Assembly: GCF_045679555.1 (NCBI RefSeq)
Contig: NC_092093.1
Span: 67,477,214 to 67,541,213 of the forward strand
From: Salvelinus alpinus
Taxonomy: Eukaryota > Chordata > Actinopteri > Salmoniformes > Salmonidae
Direction of reading: 5' to 3'
Length of the DNA: 64,000 nt
The first letter of the stretch is position 1. Each line of letters starts with the position of its first letter. The notes below the pieces were generated by a model. That model did no database searches. It saw nothing but the letters and a program-made list of their open reading frames with translations, and was not told the DNA's origin. Of the stretch, positions 46,456-58,430 are shown one piece after another. A program made the translations under genes and the position numbers.

Positions 46456-46973
46456 CTGGGGGTGGTCTCCATCATCAGTGTCTGTGGACTGCCTGGGTGG
46501 TTGAGACAGTTCTTGTTTTTAATGAGTCCCAGTGTGCCTTGCACTGTGTCGCCGGGAAGTTCCCTGATTGGTTTTTATCAAAGAGCGCATTTCATTCCCT
46601 GTCGGGCTTGTGTTGTGTAGCCTACTGCGGATCTGAGTGTGTCTACTGTATCATCTGTATGTGTGTTATGACACCAACTAGCACAGGGATGCTCTGAAAA
46701 AAAAGGAGTGGGAGGTAGAGAAGTAATATCCGAGCAGCTATAAATATCACTTACTTGAAGAGCTAAACAAAGGCCGAGAGGGGAATTAATAACCCTGGAT
46801 GCAGGATCAGAGTATAGAGAGACTGTTCGATGATAGAGCTGCGGGTGATCAGCCTAGCAATTACTTGTTATTTTTTTCCTTCAATAGATATAGACTACTA
46901 AACAGATAGAGAGTATTAGTGGCGACAGATAGAGGTTGTGTCAAAGGGCAGTAAGCGAGATTCATTCCTACGC

Positions 46974-47050
46974 GGCATGTCCTATGGATCCTGGTCAAAA
47001 GCAGTGCACTATATAGGGGGAAAAGGTGGCGTTTGGGGTGCAGACATAGT
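46974..47050. repeat. Palindromic 'cccaaatggcacc' repeat, right half
   Basis: 'tggtcaaaagcagtgcacta' and 'aggtggcgtttggggtgcag' remain. Confidence 0.6.
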
Positions 47051-47782
47051 TCATGGTTTCTATCTCATCAGATCACCTGGAAGGATCGCATGCCTTAGTT
47101 TAGGGAGACATAAGCTTTGCAACTCACACAGGCACGACTAGAAAGTAATTAGACAGAGGAGATGCATAAGTAAATAGGTCTAGGTATGGTTGGGATTGGT
47201 TTGGCATAGGGGATTGTTCATGCATGGTCTACGTTGGTTGAGCCTCTTGCTGGTTTAACTGGAGAGCTCATGGCCGAGGTGTGTGTCGAGTGAATAATAG
47301 CTGCTATGACACCATAGCTATCTTCAAAGTCTGCTGTCTCTCTGTTCAATGTGCTCTGCTGTCGTCAACCTTATCTCCTAATACATCCAGACAAGCTTTG
47401 CTTTGATTCATTGGCTTCGCTCTATCGCCACTAGCCACGGTCATCTGTCATCCCACAAATCTATTCAGTCAATGGTGGGGACGTTACGTTGCAGTGCTTA
47501 TAAATCATCTCAGTGGATAGAGATGTGACATGAATGGTTGGATAGAGATGTGGGTACAATATGTGTTTCTTTTCGGATTGGCTCCGATACAATGACGGTC
47601 AGTGCCATTTAATATGATGATTTCTTTTCATGAACATGGTCTTATTTCTCTTACAGCATATTGGATGACTGTCATTCATATTTCACTCCACTCACCCAGT
47701 TCACTGTAACAGCGATAGGTTTAGGATACTACATGATACTTGAATGTTCCCTATTCCCATCACAAGGTTGCTACAACCTAGC

Positions 47783-48600
47783 CTATCAATCAATTTCAAT
47801 CAATTTTATTTTATATAGCCCTTCGTACATCAGCTAATATCTCGAAGTGCTGTACAGACACCCAGCCTAAAACCCCAAACAGCTAGTAATGCAGGTGTAG
47901 AAGCACGGTGGCTAGGAAAAACTCCCTAGAAAGGCCAAAACCTAGGAAGAAACCTAGAGAGGAACCAGGCTATGAGGGGTGGCCAGTCCTCTTCTGGCTG
48001 TGCCGGGTGGAGATTATAACAGAACTATGCCAAGATGTTCAAGAATTTTCATAAGTGACAAGCATGGTCAAATAATAATCATGAATAATTTTCAGTTGGC
48101 TTTTCATAGCCGATCATCAAGAGTTGAAAAACAACAGGTCTGGGACAGGTGGCGGTTCCATAACCGCAGGCAGAACAGCTGAAACTGGAATAGCAGCAAG
48201 GCCAGGCGGACTGGGGACAGCAAGGAGTCACCACGGGCGGCAGTCCCGACGCATGGTCCTAGGGCCCAGGTCCTCCGAGAGAAAGAAAGAGAGAAGGAGA
48301 AAATTAGAGAGAGCCAAGATTTTCAAAATTTCCATAAATGACAAGCATGGTCAAATAATAATCAGGAATAAATCTCAGTTGGCTTTTCATAGCCGGTCAT
48401 TAAGAGTTGAAAACAGCAGGTCTGGGACAGGTAGGGGTTCCATAACCGCAGGCAGAACAGTTGAAACTGGAATAGCAGCAAGGCCAGGCGGACTGGGGAC
48501 AGCAAGGAGTCACCACGGCCGGTAGTCCCGACGTATGGTCCTAGGGCTCAGGTCCTCCGAGAGAAAGAAAGAGAGAAGGAGAAAATTAGAGAGAGCCAAG
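47783..48600 (+). repeat. Salmonid dispersed repeat with a tandemly duplicated 284-nt unit
   Basis: Begins 'caatcaatttcaatcaattt' and 'cccttcgtacatcagctaat', an abundant salmonid repeat. Units 48030-48313 and 48314-48597 are ~90% identical ('gtctgggacaggt', 'ggcaaggccaggcggac'-like and 'tcctccgagagaaagaaaga' occur in both). The long open frame across both units is a product of the repeat, not a gene. Confidence 0.8.
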
Positions 48601-48729
48601 ATGAATGAACGTTTTTACAACGTAGGTGCACACAGGTCAAGAGACACATTTGAGGCAACAGACAGTGACATCCAATACTTCCTTGCCTTGCAGACTCTTG
48701 CCTGCATCAAGCTGATATATTAAGTAGTC

Positions 48730-49830
48730 ATTAGTTCAAGAGTTTCTATTGGCCAAATTCAAGCATGTTAATCCCAGTTTAGTTCTGTTTGCTTCAGTGT
48801 AAGGGACGATTTTCAACAGAATCGGCGGGATTGAATACACGCGTAAACAAACATCCACGTTATATTCCTTCTTGCATCCATGCGCTCTCCTCCTCTCACA
48901 ACTCCCCTTCGCTTGTGGACTTCAATGCACAACACATCAGCTCTATGTGACCAAGCGAAAAAAAAACTTTCCAAGCCAAACAGCTAACTTACTTTAGCTA
49001 ATATAGTGATAACAATGTAACATCATAGTCAGCATAGCTAATATAACGAGCGCGTTAGTAACATTACACTGTAGTTAGTAAGCAGTTACACCGGCGGCAA
49101 TAAAATAGTAAAACCAAAAGTTTAACCTTGACTTGGAAGACTTCCAGTGTTGTGTTGGAAAGTCATAGCACCCATCTGTTTGAGCAGGGTGTTTCAGTAG
49201 GCTAAACTAGCTAGCTACATTTAAGTAAGTGAAACGGATCTATAGAAACTCTATATATATTTCTCTCTTGCTTCTCCTTCAACTTTGGAATAAATTAATT
49301 TGTTCAAAAATGTTCAACTATTGTATTTCTCTCTCTTTGAGTCAACTACTCACCACATTTTATGCACTGCAGTGCTAGCTAGCTGTAGCTTATGCTTTCA
49401 GTACTAGATTAATTCTCTGATCCTTTGATTGGGTGGACAACATGTCAGTTCATGTTGCGAGTGTTCTGATAGGTTGGAGGACCTCCTCTGGAAATGATCA
49501 TAATTACTGTGTACATCTATGGAAGGGGGTGATAACCATGAGCCTTCTAGGTTTTGTATTGAAGTAAATGTACCCAGAGGAGGACGGAGGCTAGCTGTCC
49601 TCCGGCTACACCATGGTGCTACCCTACAGAGTGCTGTTAATTAAGGCTACTATAGACCTTCTTTTCAAAATAGTGTTTTAATCAATTATTTGGTGATGTG
49701 ATTATATTTAGCATAGTTTTATCTAAAATGGATGACTTTTTAAATGTTTTACAATTTTCATTTTTATGAAATTCACTGAGGAGGATGGTCCTCCCTTTCC
49801 TCCTCTGAGGAGCCTCCACTGCAGATATCC
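48730..49830 (+). repeat. Salmonid dispersed repeat, ~1.1 kb
   Basis: Contains 'gattgggtggacaacatgtc', 'gtacccagaggaggacggag', 'ctacaccatggtgctaccct' and ends 'ctgaggagcctccactg'. I recognise these blocks as a common long salmonid repeat. No coding. Confidence 0.65.
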
Positions 49831-50944
49831 TCCCAAGCTAGGCTACTTGACATATGAAACCCAATAAAGACCCCACCTTAACTACGTTTTGTTTTCTTGC
49901 TGTTGCTTGTGTGTTTTCAGGTGCAGGGTGAAGTTGCCCCTAGATGCTGATAATGTGTCAGTTTTGCATTTTCCCCGTTAATGGTTAAGGTTAGGATTGG
50001 GAAAGGGGAATTGATCATAGATCTGTACCTGGGGAAAACCTTGCCTCAGTGCTATGTTTTCATTGGTAGTTCCCCTGTTGCCACGGCACCCCAGTCAGTC
50101 TCAGAGGACAAATCCGACCTGTGTTGTCTCAGAGGTCACTGAGAAAGCTGTAGACACAGGTGTGTGAAAGAGTATGTCTCAGGGTTAAAGATCACAACTT
50201 GTAATATATTTTTAACAAGGTTAAATAATGCTTTATAGAAAGTTACAACGTTTAGCTCTTGTCACCCGTCATCTAGCTAACTATCACTTCTAGCTAGCCT
50301 AGCAGTCTCAGTCCGGATGTCAACATAACTCCCGTTACAATGTGCATTTCTAGTTGTAGTCTTTTAACTACACTGTAAGACGTTTCTGTAATTTCAACAG
50401 CAAAACACTAGAATGCACAGTAAAATACTATAAATGCATTAATACTGTAGATTGCATTGCATTATGGGTAACATGCTGAAAAATACTATTGGAGTTGGAA
50501 GCCTCCTGTAAAAACGACTATAACACACTGTGTTTGTTTACAGTAATAGTTTATGCCTCCTGTACAATGTAATTGTCTACAAATGATCCATTTCAGGTGC
50601 CAACCTCATGCTGTCAGTTGAGAAAGACTATTTTAGTATTTCGAAACCGCTGTGAAATGGAAAATATTTTCAGCATCTGCTGGGTACGTACTTTGACTTG
50701 TATATAAGTATCTCTATTTCTAGCCAACGTTGAATTACTGCATGTGTTCTTTTTCAGCTAGCTAGCTAGGTTAGCAATCGTTTCGGTCTGCTCTAAATTG
50801 CACGTAAATGTCTTGCTGTGAGACCTAGAAAAAATCTCCCAAATAATAATTGTTGTGATAGGCCTCGCTGTACCACAGGTTCTGAGTGCCATAGAGAATA
50901 GACTGAGCGCAGATTCATGACTGTTAAGTTATCACCCCCCCCTC

Positions 50945-50968
50945 CCACACACACACACACACACACAG
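50945..50968. repeat. (CA)n microsatellite
   Basis: About 12 CA units after a C-rich run. Confidence 0.85.
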
Positions 50969-51090
50969 GCACAAAAAGTGTATTGTTTTTCTTACAATTA
51001 GATTTCAGGGAGAATTTCACTGTAAATCTGGAGCATTATCCTAGGAAGAGTTTTCCAGTGTATGAAAGCTGGACTGAAGCATGTTTCGGG

Positions 51091-51141
51091 TTACCTCCCA
51101 AATGCCACCCTATTACCTACAGGGTGGCATTTGGGAAGTAA
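51091..51141. repeat. Minimal palindrome of the 'cccaaatg' family
   Basis: ttacctcccaaatgccaccc and agggtggcatttgggaagta close on a ~9-nt loop, so the core of the larger element is missing. Confidence 0.75.
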
Positions 51142-51769
51142 TTAGCCTGGGTGTCCCCTATCAACCTTGGTTGACATATTAAATGGGACACTTTTGAATG
51201 ATCTACCTAGTTAGTGGGTAAATGAGCTAAAGGAACCACTGTAAGTGACAGACCCCATGAGTTGTTATTAATCAGGCAATAATACCCTTCTTTACACACG
51301 CATTCAAATGGGAAGCAAATTATATTATGCTCTACGGTGAAATGATGATCACTGAGCAGTTGGTCTGTCATTTGCAAAGCCTGTTTTCATATATTCAAAA
51401 TGCCGACAGCTGCCGCGTTCAATTGGAAGTTAATTTATCTAACATCATGTTCAACATTTTCAGCTTGCGCCTGTTCTCCAGTGTAATAAATGGTTATTGA
51501 TTCCCGACTAACAAGGGACATGTTTTGATAGACCCGGTTCAGTTGCACCGAACCGAGATACAGCTGTTGTAGCATTTCCTTTCTCAATATGAATTACAAT
51601 GCAGTATAATCCAATATTGGATTTGGAAATGGAACCAATGGAAGCCCTGCTCGATATACTTTTCTATAGTCATGAGTCATAAAAGGGCAGATGGGATTCT
51701 GAGTCAGCCTTTGAGGTGTAGTACTTTCTCACACATGCTCACTCTCTTTGGATTGTTATTTCTTGATTT

Positions 51770-51915
51770 TTTTGTTTAGATTGATTTTTGTATTTGTGAT
51801 ATTGTATTTGCAAGATATTCTACTGCACTGTTGGAGCTAGTAACATAAGCCTTTTTGCTGCACCTGCTATAACACCTGCAAATCTGTATACACAACCAAT
51901 ACACTTTGATTTGAT
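51770..51915 (+). repeat. Diverged LINE 3' tail
   Basis: 'cactgttggagctagtaaca', 'gctgcacctgctataacacc' and the terminal 'ctttgatttgatttg' resemble the tail at 7609-7848. Confidence 0.55.
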
Positions 51916-52678
51916 TGGATTCTGAACAACAGTAAAACCTCTAAAGCAGGCTGTATATCCAGAGCTTTGGTACTCTGCCACGGATGGTGTGATGGCAGAT
52001 GAAGCAAAGCCGCTGCTATGAAAACAGAGCAAATGCTCTGAGGACCACAGTGTATATTGACATTGAGTGGTTATTGAGACGGGTAGAGAGAGCAAAGCGG
52101 CTGTGGAAGGAGGGGATATTTAATGTTTAGTTATTTCAGAGACACTAGAGATATTCGCCGGCTGCTTGTTGGAGAGAGGACTCTCTGTTCGGAGTGTTCT
52201 CGGTGAGGTCAGGTCTAAACTGAGGTCAGGGTTAAATTCTTCCCTTTAGGAGTAGACAGAGACAGGTGGAGAACAACTGTGTTGTATTCATTAGAGCACA
52301 CCACAGCAAAATGCTTTGCAATGGAAAACTAAAACGAGTGTTTGTTACTGGACAAGTTCAGGTAGTCCCTCCCTGTTTCAGTCCGTTTTCTTCCGTTTGG
52401 TGCCTTAATGGATACCACCCAGATGGCACTCTGGCGCTCTAAAAAAAACACCAGGCTCAAAACTGATCAGGTGTTCTCGAGGAATCTATTTACTTTCAGG
52501 AAGTTGTTGGGTGCTCTAAGAACATAGACATTGATGATGATAGAACAAAATCAATCTAATAACACATCTATGCCACATCTATGGAAAAGTATAATTTATT
52601 ACTGTGTGGGTATGAACCTTCTTTATTGGGAATATTTGGGATCTACTATCAAGATTTAGCACACAGAATTGTGATAGG

Positions 52679-52786
52679 GCCTGCGTCCCAAATGGCACCA
52701 TATTCCCTATGTAGTGCACTACTTTTGACCAGAGCCTTCCGTAATTTATGCATGAAGTAAAGAACAGGTTGCCATTTGGGACCTAT
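52679..52786. repeat. Palindromic 'cccaaatggcacc' repeat
   Basis: Left arm and core intact (gcgtcccaaatggcaccata), right arm 'ggttgccatttgggaccta' partly diverged. Confidence 0.75.
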
Positions 52787-53280
52787 ACAGGGACATTTTT
52801 CAGGTATGTCAGTATCATTCCTCCTGACTATCTTGCCTCAGGGGGACTGTGTCCTGGTATTAAGTGTAAATTAGAGGGAACTGATTAGAAGAGGTCACTC
52901 ACAAGGTCAGTCCTGTACGGCGGTGTCACTGTGTATAATGAGGTTACTAATGCGCTAATAAGCATTGAGGACACTGTGATCCCGTCCCGATATGGCGGCC
53001 GGACAGAGGAATTCATCTCTGCAATCCCAGGCTTGATTAAATGCAGTAATGGATTTGCTAGCGCTATTGATTAACACTCTGGGTCATTTCAGTATGCAAC
53101 GTAGAAACAAAATAACTTCTTGTTAGATAGAGCCAGAGTGTCAGACATGATTCTAACACCCGGTATTCAGCTTTCAATAAACAACAGTATTGGTATGTGA
53201 GGATTCAATTGTGGTTAGTTCATAAGAACCAGTTGTATCCCATGCAGAGCGAGTTACAGTAGTGCGTGCTTACATTTATG

Positions 53281-53366
53281 TATACGTGGCCGCAGCAGGA
53301 ATCAGACCTACTATCCTATCCTGGCATTGCAAGCACCATGCTCTACCAACTGAGCCACACTACTCT
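53281..53366 (-). repeat. tRNA-derived repeat, reverse orientation
   Basis: Reverse complement reads gtgtggctcagttggtagag...gatt-cc, an A-box and a degraded B-box region. No valid anticodon arm. Same type as 58431-58508. Confidence 0.6.
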
Positions 53367-53379
53367 GTTAAAAAATAAA

Positions 53380-53490
53380 GGTGGAAGTTGGAACCAAATA
53401 AGGTTCTTTAGAGTGATGCCATAGGGTAACAGTTTTAGGCTCTCTGAAGAATATTAAATGGGATGGTTCTTTAAGAACCACACACAAATC
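53380..53490. repeat. 'aggttctttagag' repeat
   Basis: Shares 'aaaggttctt'/'ggttctaaag'-type blocks ('ggaaccaaataaggttcttt') with 2590-2665. Common fish repeat. Confidence 0.5.
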
Positions 53491-53599
53491 CCAAACCAGA
53501 AATGTTTGGGTGATGAGCCTTATTTGCATATTTCCCAGGGTGCCTTTTGAGTGCATTTTAGAGTTCCCAGTAGTGAATATGTTATCATAAACATTAGAT

Positions 53600-53880
53600 T
53601 ATTTAAAGCAATACAATACATATTTGATAAGGCCTTATTTTGAGGGCCTAGTTTTACCCTAATACGGCGTCCTGAATATCATAACTTTACAGTCCACATC
53701 AGGCCTGAAAGTCACATGATGCTGGCTTGCAAAGTAATTCCTATTGAAATCCAGCCAGAGTGGGGATATCCAACATTTTGCATTTTTATTCACCCGCAAC
53801 CTGCATTCAGAATGACTGCCAGGGTTGGGAAGACTAAGATATGAGACTACATAAAGTAGGGATGTCAAACACGGCCTGAG
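53600..53880 (+). repeat. Dispersed repeat, copy 2 of 3
   Basis: Starts 'gataaggccttattttgagg' as at 63610 and continues with the blocks shared with 777-1040 ('cacatcaggcctga', 'cattcagaatgactgccagg'). Confidence 0.65.
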
Positions 53881-54055
53881 GGAAACAAACAAATCTTCTT
53901 CTTCTTTGAGGTTTAACAGTGGTTGGCATCCAATATGTTGCATTACCACCCCGAACTGGATAATACAAATCCATTATACTTTGTGATACGCAAACAAAAA
54001 AATAACACCCTTCAAACTAACCATACACTCATTAAAAACCCACTACCCCATTCCA

Positions 54056-55425
54056 CTACTTAGACCCTATCTGCTCCAGCACCATGCCAACGGCATGGGA
54101 GGACGGGACACCACCACTCAACACACCCTGTAACTCTTCTGAATTCAAATCTCTTATACCCAAAATATTTCTCTGCAGCTGCCACCACACTGCTATTTTC
54201 TGTGATTTCCAATCCATTTCTGCGGTACAGTTAATAACCATTGCTATGAACGCTAAGAAGTCAACCTTACAGAAGCATTTATCACTCGTTGGCCTATCCC
54301 TCTGTGCTGGCACAGATCTACTACTCACAAGGATCCTCTCAGGATCCCTCACCCTTGAATCATCCTCCTCTACTTTCTTCACTTCCTCGTAATACGACAC
54401 CTTTTGCACTACTCTGACTAGCCACCTCAACCAGCCTCTCTCGCAACGGACATTTCCGATCCTCAGCAACATGGACACTCCTACAGTTGACACACACAAC
54501 TTTATCCACCGAAACTACACAATCCTCCGTCCCATATCCTCTTGCACATTTCCCACATCTTGGAATCTGCCTCCTACACACTGTTGCGACATGACACCTG
54601 AAACAACACATTGGATTCGCCACAAACGCTCAAACAGGATAACTGATGTATCCTAACATGACCTTGTAAAGACTGACTCAAATCTCAAAATGACTGAAAG
54701 TGACTCCTCTATTTCACCACTCTCACCACATGGTCTGCGTGCGCACCAAATGGCGTGCGCCACAAACACCAGGAATCTTCAACTTCAATTGCTCCACCTC
54801 CACACTTAACGCTACCCCAGACATCACTTCTTTCAATGGTGCCCTATTCTTAAGAGCAAAGCAAGAAACAGATCTTGACCCAAGTTACGTGACATGGAGT
54901 GCCCGCTCCATCTGGTCAGAAGAAACACAAACGCATATCACAAGTCCACTACAGGTTACCTAGGTTACCTTCACTGATTCAACTGCACCCAACTCCTTTC
55001 CCACCGCCCTGAAACCACAAATGGATCCGCCAAAAGGCAAGGATCCATTTTCTCAACAAAATGTCACTCTTACTGGACCAGATTCGTCTTTATCATGTCA
55101 ATCGATGCCATGCTCAGGCTCCGAGCTATTCACCACACCTTCCAACTCACTTAACTCGCCCTCATTCACTTCCATTTCACCTCCAGAAATCGGTCGGGTG
55201 CACGGCTCACTCTGTTTGCAATTGACACCAATATTATTCGACACCATCTCTGATTTGACCACCATCTGCCTAAACTTCAAATCCAACCTCGGCTTTCCTT
55301 ATTCTCTTCGACCTCTTCTACCTCTTTTTTCCCCTCCATTCCTCCTCAGCGATCCACCTTTCTTTGTCCCTTTCCCAATATTTCTCTTCTCCCAACTTTG
55401 CTTCCAGCCCGGTGGCATTCTGTCA
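54056..55425 (-). pseudogene. LINE ORF1-like (zinc-knuckle nucleic-acid-binding) remnant
   Basis: The minus strand encodes a degenerate gag-like ORF1. Zinc-knuckle region 54400-54623: FRCHVATVCRRQIPRCGKC, CVVSVDKVVCVNCRSVH, DRKCPLRERLVEV. Downstream, in another frame at 54056-54420: VQKVSYYEEVKKVEEDDSRV and FLAFIAMVINCTAEM. The N-terminal part (55098-55286) is only loosely recognisable. Multiple stops and shifts. The first knuckle lacks four residues between its second Cys and His. It resembles the ORF1 of fish L1/Tx1-type or X-element-like LINEs. Confidence 0.75.
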
Positions 55426-55428
55426 TAA

Positions 55429-55745
55429 TGTCACACCCTGACTGTAGAGAGTCTTTTTATTCTCTATGTTTGGTTGGTCAGGGTGTGACTCGGGTGGGAA
55501 ACTATGTTCTATGTTTTGGCCGGGTATGGTTCTCAATCAGGGACAGCTGTCTATCGTTGTCTCTGATTGGGAATCATACTTAGGCAAACTTTTTTCCTTT
55601 TGTATTTGTGGGTAGTTGACTTTGTTAGTGGCATGATAGCTGAAGTAAGCTTCACGGTCATTTCCTTATTCTTTGTTTTGTTGGCGACGTTTATCAAATA
55701 GAAGTAATGTACGCTCACCATGCCGCACCTTGGTCCGGTCATTTC
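55429..55745 (+). repeat. Salmonid 'tgtcacaccctgac' repeat
   Basis: Starts tgtcacaccctgactgtaga and has an internal inverse tggtcagggtgtgac, then 'ggttctcaatcagggacagc' and 'ctctgattgggaatcatact'. A frequent salmonid repeat, probably LTR-derived; the class is uncertain. Confidence 0.55.
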
Positions 55746-55854
55746 CACGACAATACTAAAAATCAACCTACAATAGAGCATGCTGGGAAATATGATAATG
55801 ATAGGCACAGTTTTGTTTTAACTCTTCTTATTAAATTTTTTTCTGATTGCTTAG

Positions 55855-57050
55855 GCACTATCTTTGAAACTATAGGTTATTTTTGCAAAACTCTACACAC
55901 TAACCACAAAACCTTACACCAAACCAGCAAAACATTATACATCTCTTGCAAAAGCAAACAATTCTTGCAAAACTCTTCAAACTCTTAAATTTTTTTGTTT
56001 TTGCGTCAATACAGTACACACAAACCATCATTTGAATAAGCACACGAAGCACCATCTACGCACTGATAGTTTAAATTAAAAACACTTGTAGCTTTTGCTT
56101 TTTTCTGTGAGCAGTTTGCAATAAAGTAATGTCATACATGTAGTAAACACACATACACACAGGTATCCAAATGTGTTAAGTATGGACAAAACAATGTAAG
56201 ACAAAACAATGTAGCACAGTATGAAAAGACAGGGATCAGTCAATATGATGTAGCACCCTACACTTCCAGATCCAGTACCAATGATAGGATAGTATAGCTT
56301 ACCTGCACATACTCATATCTCAGTTGCTCTGGGGTGAACAGTAGACATCTTCCACCAAATACTGGTTTTCTTGCAGTTCTGAAAGTACAGTACATATTAC
56401 TGTACCAGTAAGACTACAGCACTTACAGTTACTTACCGGTTCTCATTTCTAAATATCCGGATGATACCGGCAACAGTATAGCGGCTCAGATTTGGTTGAA
56501 CCCGTTGCCCAGCCTCCTTCATGCTCATCCCATGGTTGACAACATGGTCAACCGTAGTCACTCTGATTTCATCAGTTATTGTGTTCCTGACTCCCCTTCC
56601 CCATCCTCTCCTTCTCCCCCGTCCTCCTCCTCCTCCTCCTCCTCTAGTTCTCACCCCTCTTACTCGCTGTCCAATATTGGCCTCCATTGTTGTCCCAACC
56701 AAATGTTTACCTGTGGCCTATTTATAGTGCTCAAGCTCTGATTTGTAAGTGAACTCATTATCTAAAAGTGTTTTCACATGTGTCAATGTGGAAAGGGAAT
56801 TGGATGAATGTGGATGAATATGTATGAACTTTCCAATTTGTAAGTCGCTCTGGATAAGAGCGTCAGCTAAATGACTTAAATGTAAATGTAATTGGTGAAA
56901 TAGTGTCGCAATGTAGAGACCAATGTTTACAGTTTTGCAAAAAGTGTGTTATAAAATTACAAACTGAGTGTAAAGCTGAGAATGTGCATTCAGTTTGGCA
57001 CACTTGGTAAATGCATTGGCTAGAAGTGCTAATGGTTTCAGAGATAGTGC
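55855..57050 (-). mobile_element. IS630/Tc1-related DNA transposon remnant A
   Basis: Imperfect terminal repeats gcactatctttgaaactat (55855-55873) and, inverted, gcactatctctgaaaccat (57032-57050), 17 of 19 matching. Subterminal ttgcaaaact motifs recur near both ends. Inside on the minus strand are two transposase exons (56303-56378 and 56437-56702). A SINE tail fragment lies at 56838-56892. The catalytic region is gone. Confidence 0.7.
56303..56702 (-). pseudogene. N-terminal transposase exons (HTH) with preserved splice sites
   Basis: Minus-strand exon 56702-56437 encodes a Gly/Arg-rich low-complexity start (CCT-repeat on the + strand) and the HTH segment TITDEIRVTTVDHVVNHGMS, KEAGQRVQPNLSRYTVAGI, IRIFRNENR. 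It ends CG|gtaagt. After a 58-nt intron with acceptor tactttcag, exon 56378-56303 continues in phase as RTARKPVFGGRCLLFTPEQL and RYEYVQ with donor gtaagc. This is the N-terminus of the fish 'IS630-like' transposase family. No catalytic domain follows, so it is a non-functional remnant. Confidence 0.75.
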
Positions 57051-57059
57051 TTCAAGAAT

Positions 57060-57540
57060 CACTGTTAGTGTTTAAGCATTCATAAATAAACTGTAACACC
57101 AACACTGGGGTTATTTTACATCGCTGAGTGTTAATTTAACTCTTTACAGTGTTAATGTAACTCTTGAATCAACACTTTAAATGTTAGACTGAAAGGTCAA
57201 CACTAGTTAACTCTGACCAATTGGCTGCAGGAATCCATACATTTCAAGAGCCTTTAAGAATTCTGAAAAAATGTCGCTGCCTCTTCAAGAACTGAAGAAG
57301 AACAATTTAAGAACCTTCCTTTTATTCAGTGTACTGTAGAGTAAGCACTTGACTAGAGTATACATCCTGTAGTAGATACTGGCCATAATATTAGTTGTTT
57401 AATGTAATGTTTCATCAGTTAGTTTTTTTAAGACCTTCCTGCTTTTGTTTTGATATTGTATTGGCTTTCTTTTGAATCAGTTGTATCAGATTGTGTTCTA
57501 ACAGCTATTGGGTAAAAAATACTATAAAATATAATATAAT
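57060..57540. repeat. 'gtgttaatttaactc' dispersed repeat and plain sequence
   Basis: 57090-57225 has recurring 'gtgttaa' and 'aactct' blocks known from many fish repeats. The rest shows nothing. Confidence 0.45.
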
Positions 57541-57941
57541 TGTCACGCCCTAATCTGTTTCACGTGTCCTTGTGATTGTCTCCACCTCCTCCAGGTGTTG
57601 CTGATTTCCCCCAGTGTATTTATCCCTGTGTTTCCTGTCTCTCTGTGCCAGTTTGTCTTGTCTGTTTTTCCAAGTCAACCAGCGGTTTTCTCGTTCTCCT
57701 GCTTTTTGCTATTCTCCTTTTTCTAGTCCTCCCGGTTTTGACCCATGCCTGTTCCTGGACTCTATACCCGCCTGCCTGACCATTCTGCCTGTCTTGACCA
57801 CGAGCCTGTATGCCACTTTGTACCTCCTGGACTCTGATCTGGTTTTGACCTTTTGCCTGTCCCTTTGGATTAATAAACATTGTAAAACTCCAACCATCTG
57901 CCTCCTGTGTCTGCATCTGGGTCTCGCCTTGTGTCATGACA
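57541..57941 (+). mobile_element. Candidate solo LTR (401 nt)
   Basis: Begins TGTCACG and ends CATGACA, an imperfect inverted terminus of the TG...CA type. It contains aataaa at 57872-57877 about 65 nt from the end. Flanks ataat and gtaat could be a 5-bp target duplication with one mismatch. The body ('cctccaggtgttgctgattt', 'gtcaaccagcggttttctcg') recurs in salmonids. No internal retroelement genes. Confidence 0.55.
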
Positions 57942-58430
57942 GTAATATGGTGTCAATAATAATGGGTTACAGTTTTATATCTCTTTAAGGAGCAATTTTC
58001 ACAAGTATGTGGTACATTTTCACAACTTTTTGTACAAAACAGATAATGGAAAAAGGCAGTTGTTTGAAAACTCTCAGGACATTTTCAATTGACAAGTACA
58101 ACGCACAAAATCATACGGTCACTTTTTCACCAAACTTCAGTTTTTCATCTAGAAATACACGTTTCACATTGCAATACATGTTCATATAAGGTAATTGCCT
58201 TTCACAATGCAATGTTTACATTACTTTTGATATGATTCTTTTCTGTTCAGTTAAAATACATTTGACTATTACTTAATCTGACTCGTCTTACTTGATCACT
58301 TAAACGTTTGGTAAACCTATAGGTTTTACATGTACAGATTACACAGCTTTACTAAAATTCAATTGGCCAATACAGTAATATATGCCATTTACGAAGCAGA
58401 CAACAAAGTGACAACAGTCCACACATTTTG

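Noticed and set aside
48124-48525. 133-codon open frame on the + strand
   Set aside because: It spans the tandem units of a dispersed non-coding repeat and shows no known domain.
55021-55428. 135-codon + strand frame rich in Pro/Ser/Phe
   Set aside because: It is the reverse strand of the LINE ORF1 remnant.
57614-57988. 124-codon + strand frame with hydrophobic stretches
   Set aside because: It lies within the candidate solo LTR; hydrophobicity follows from its T/C-rich sequence.
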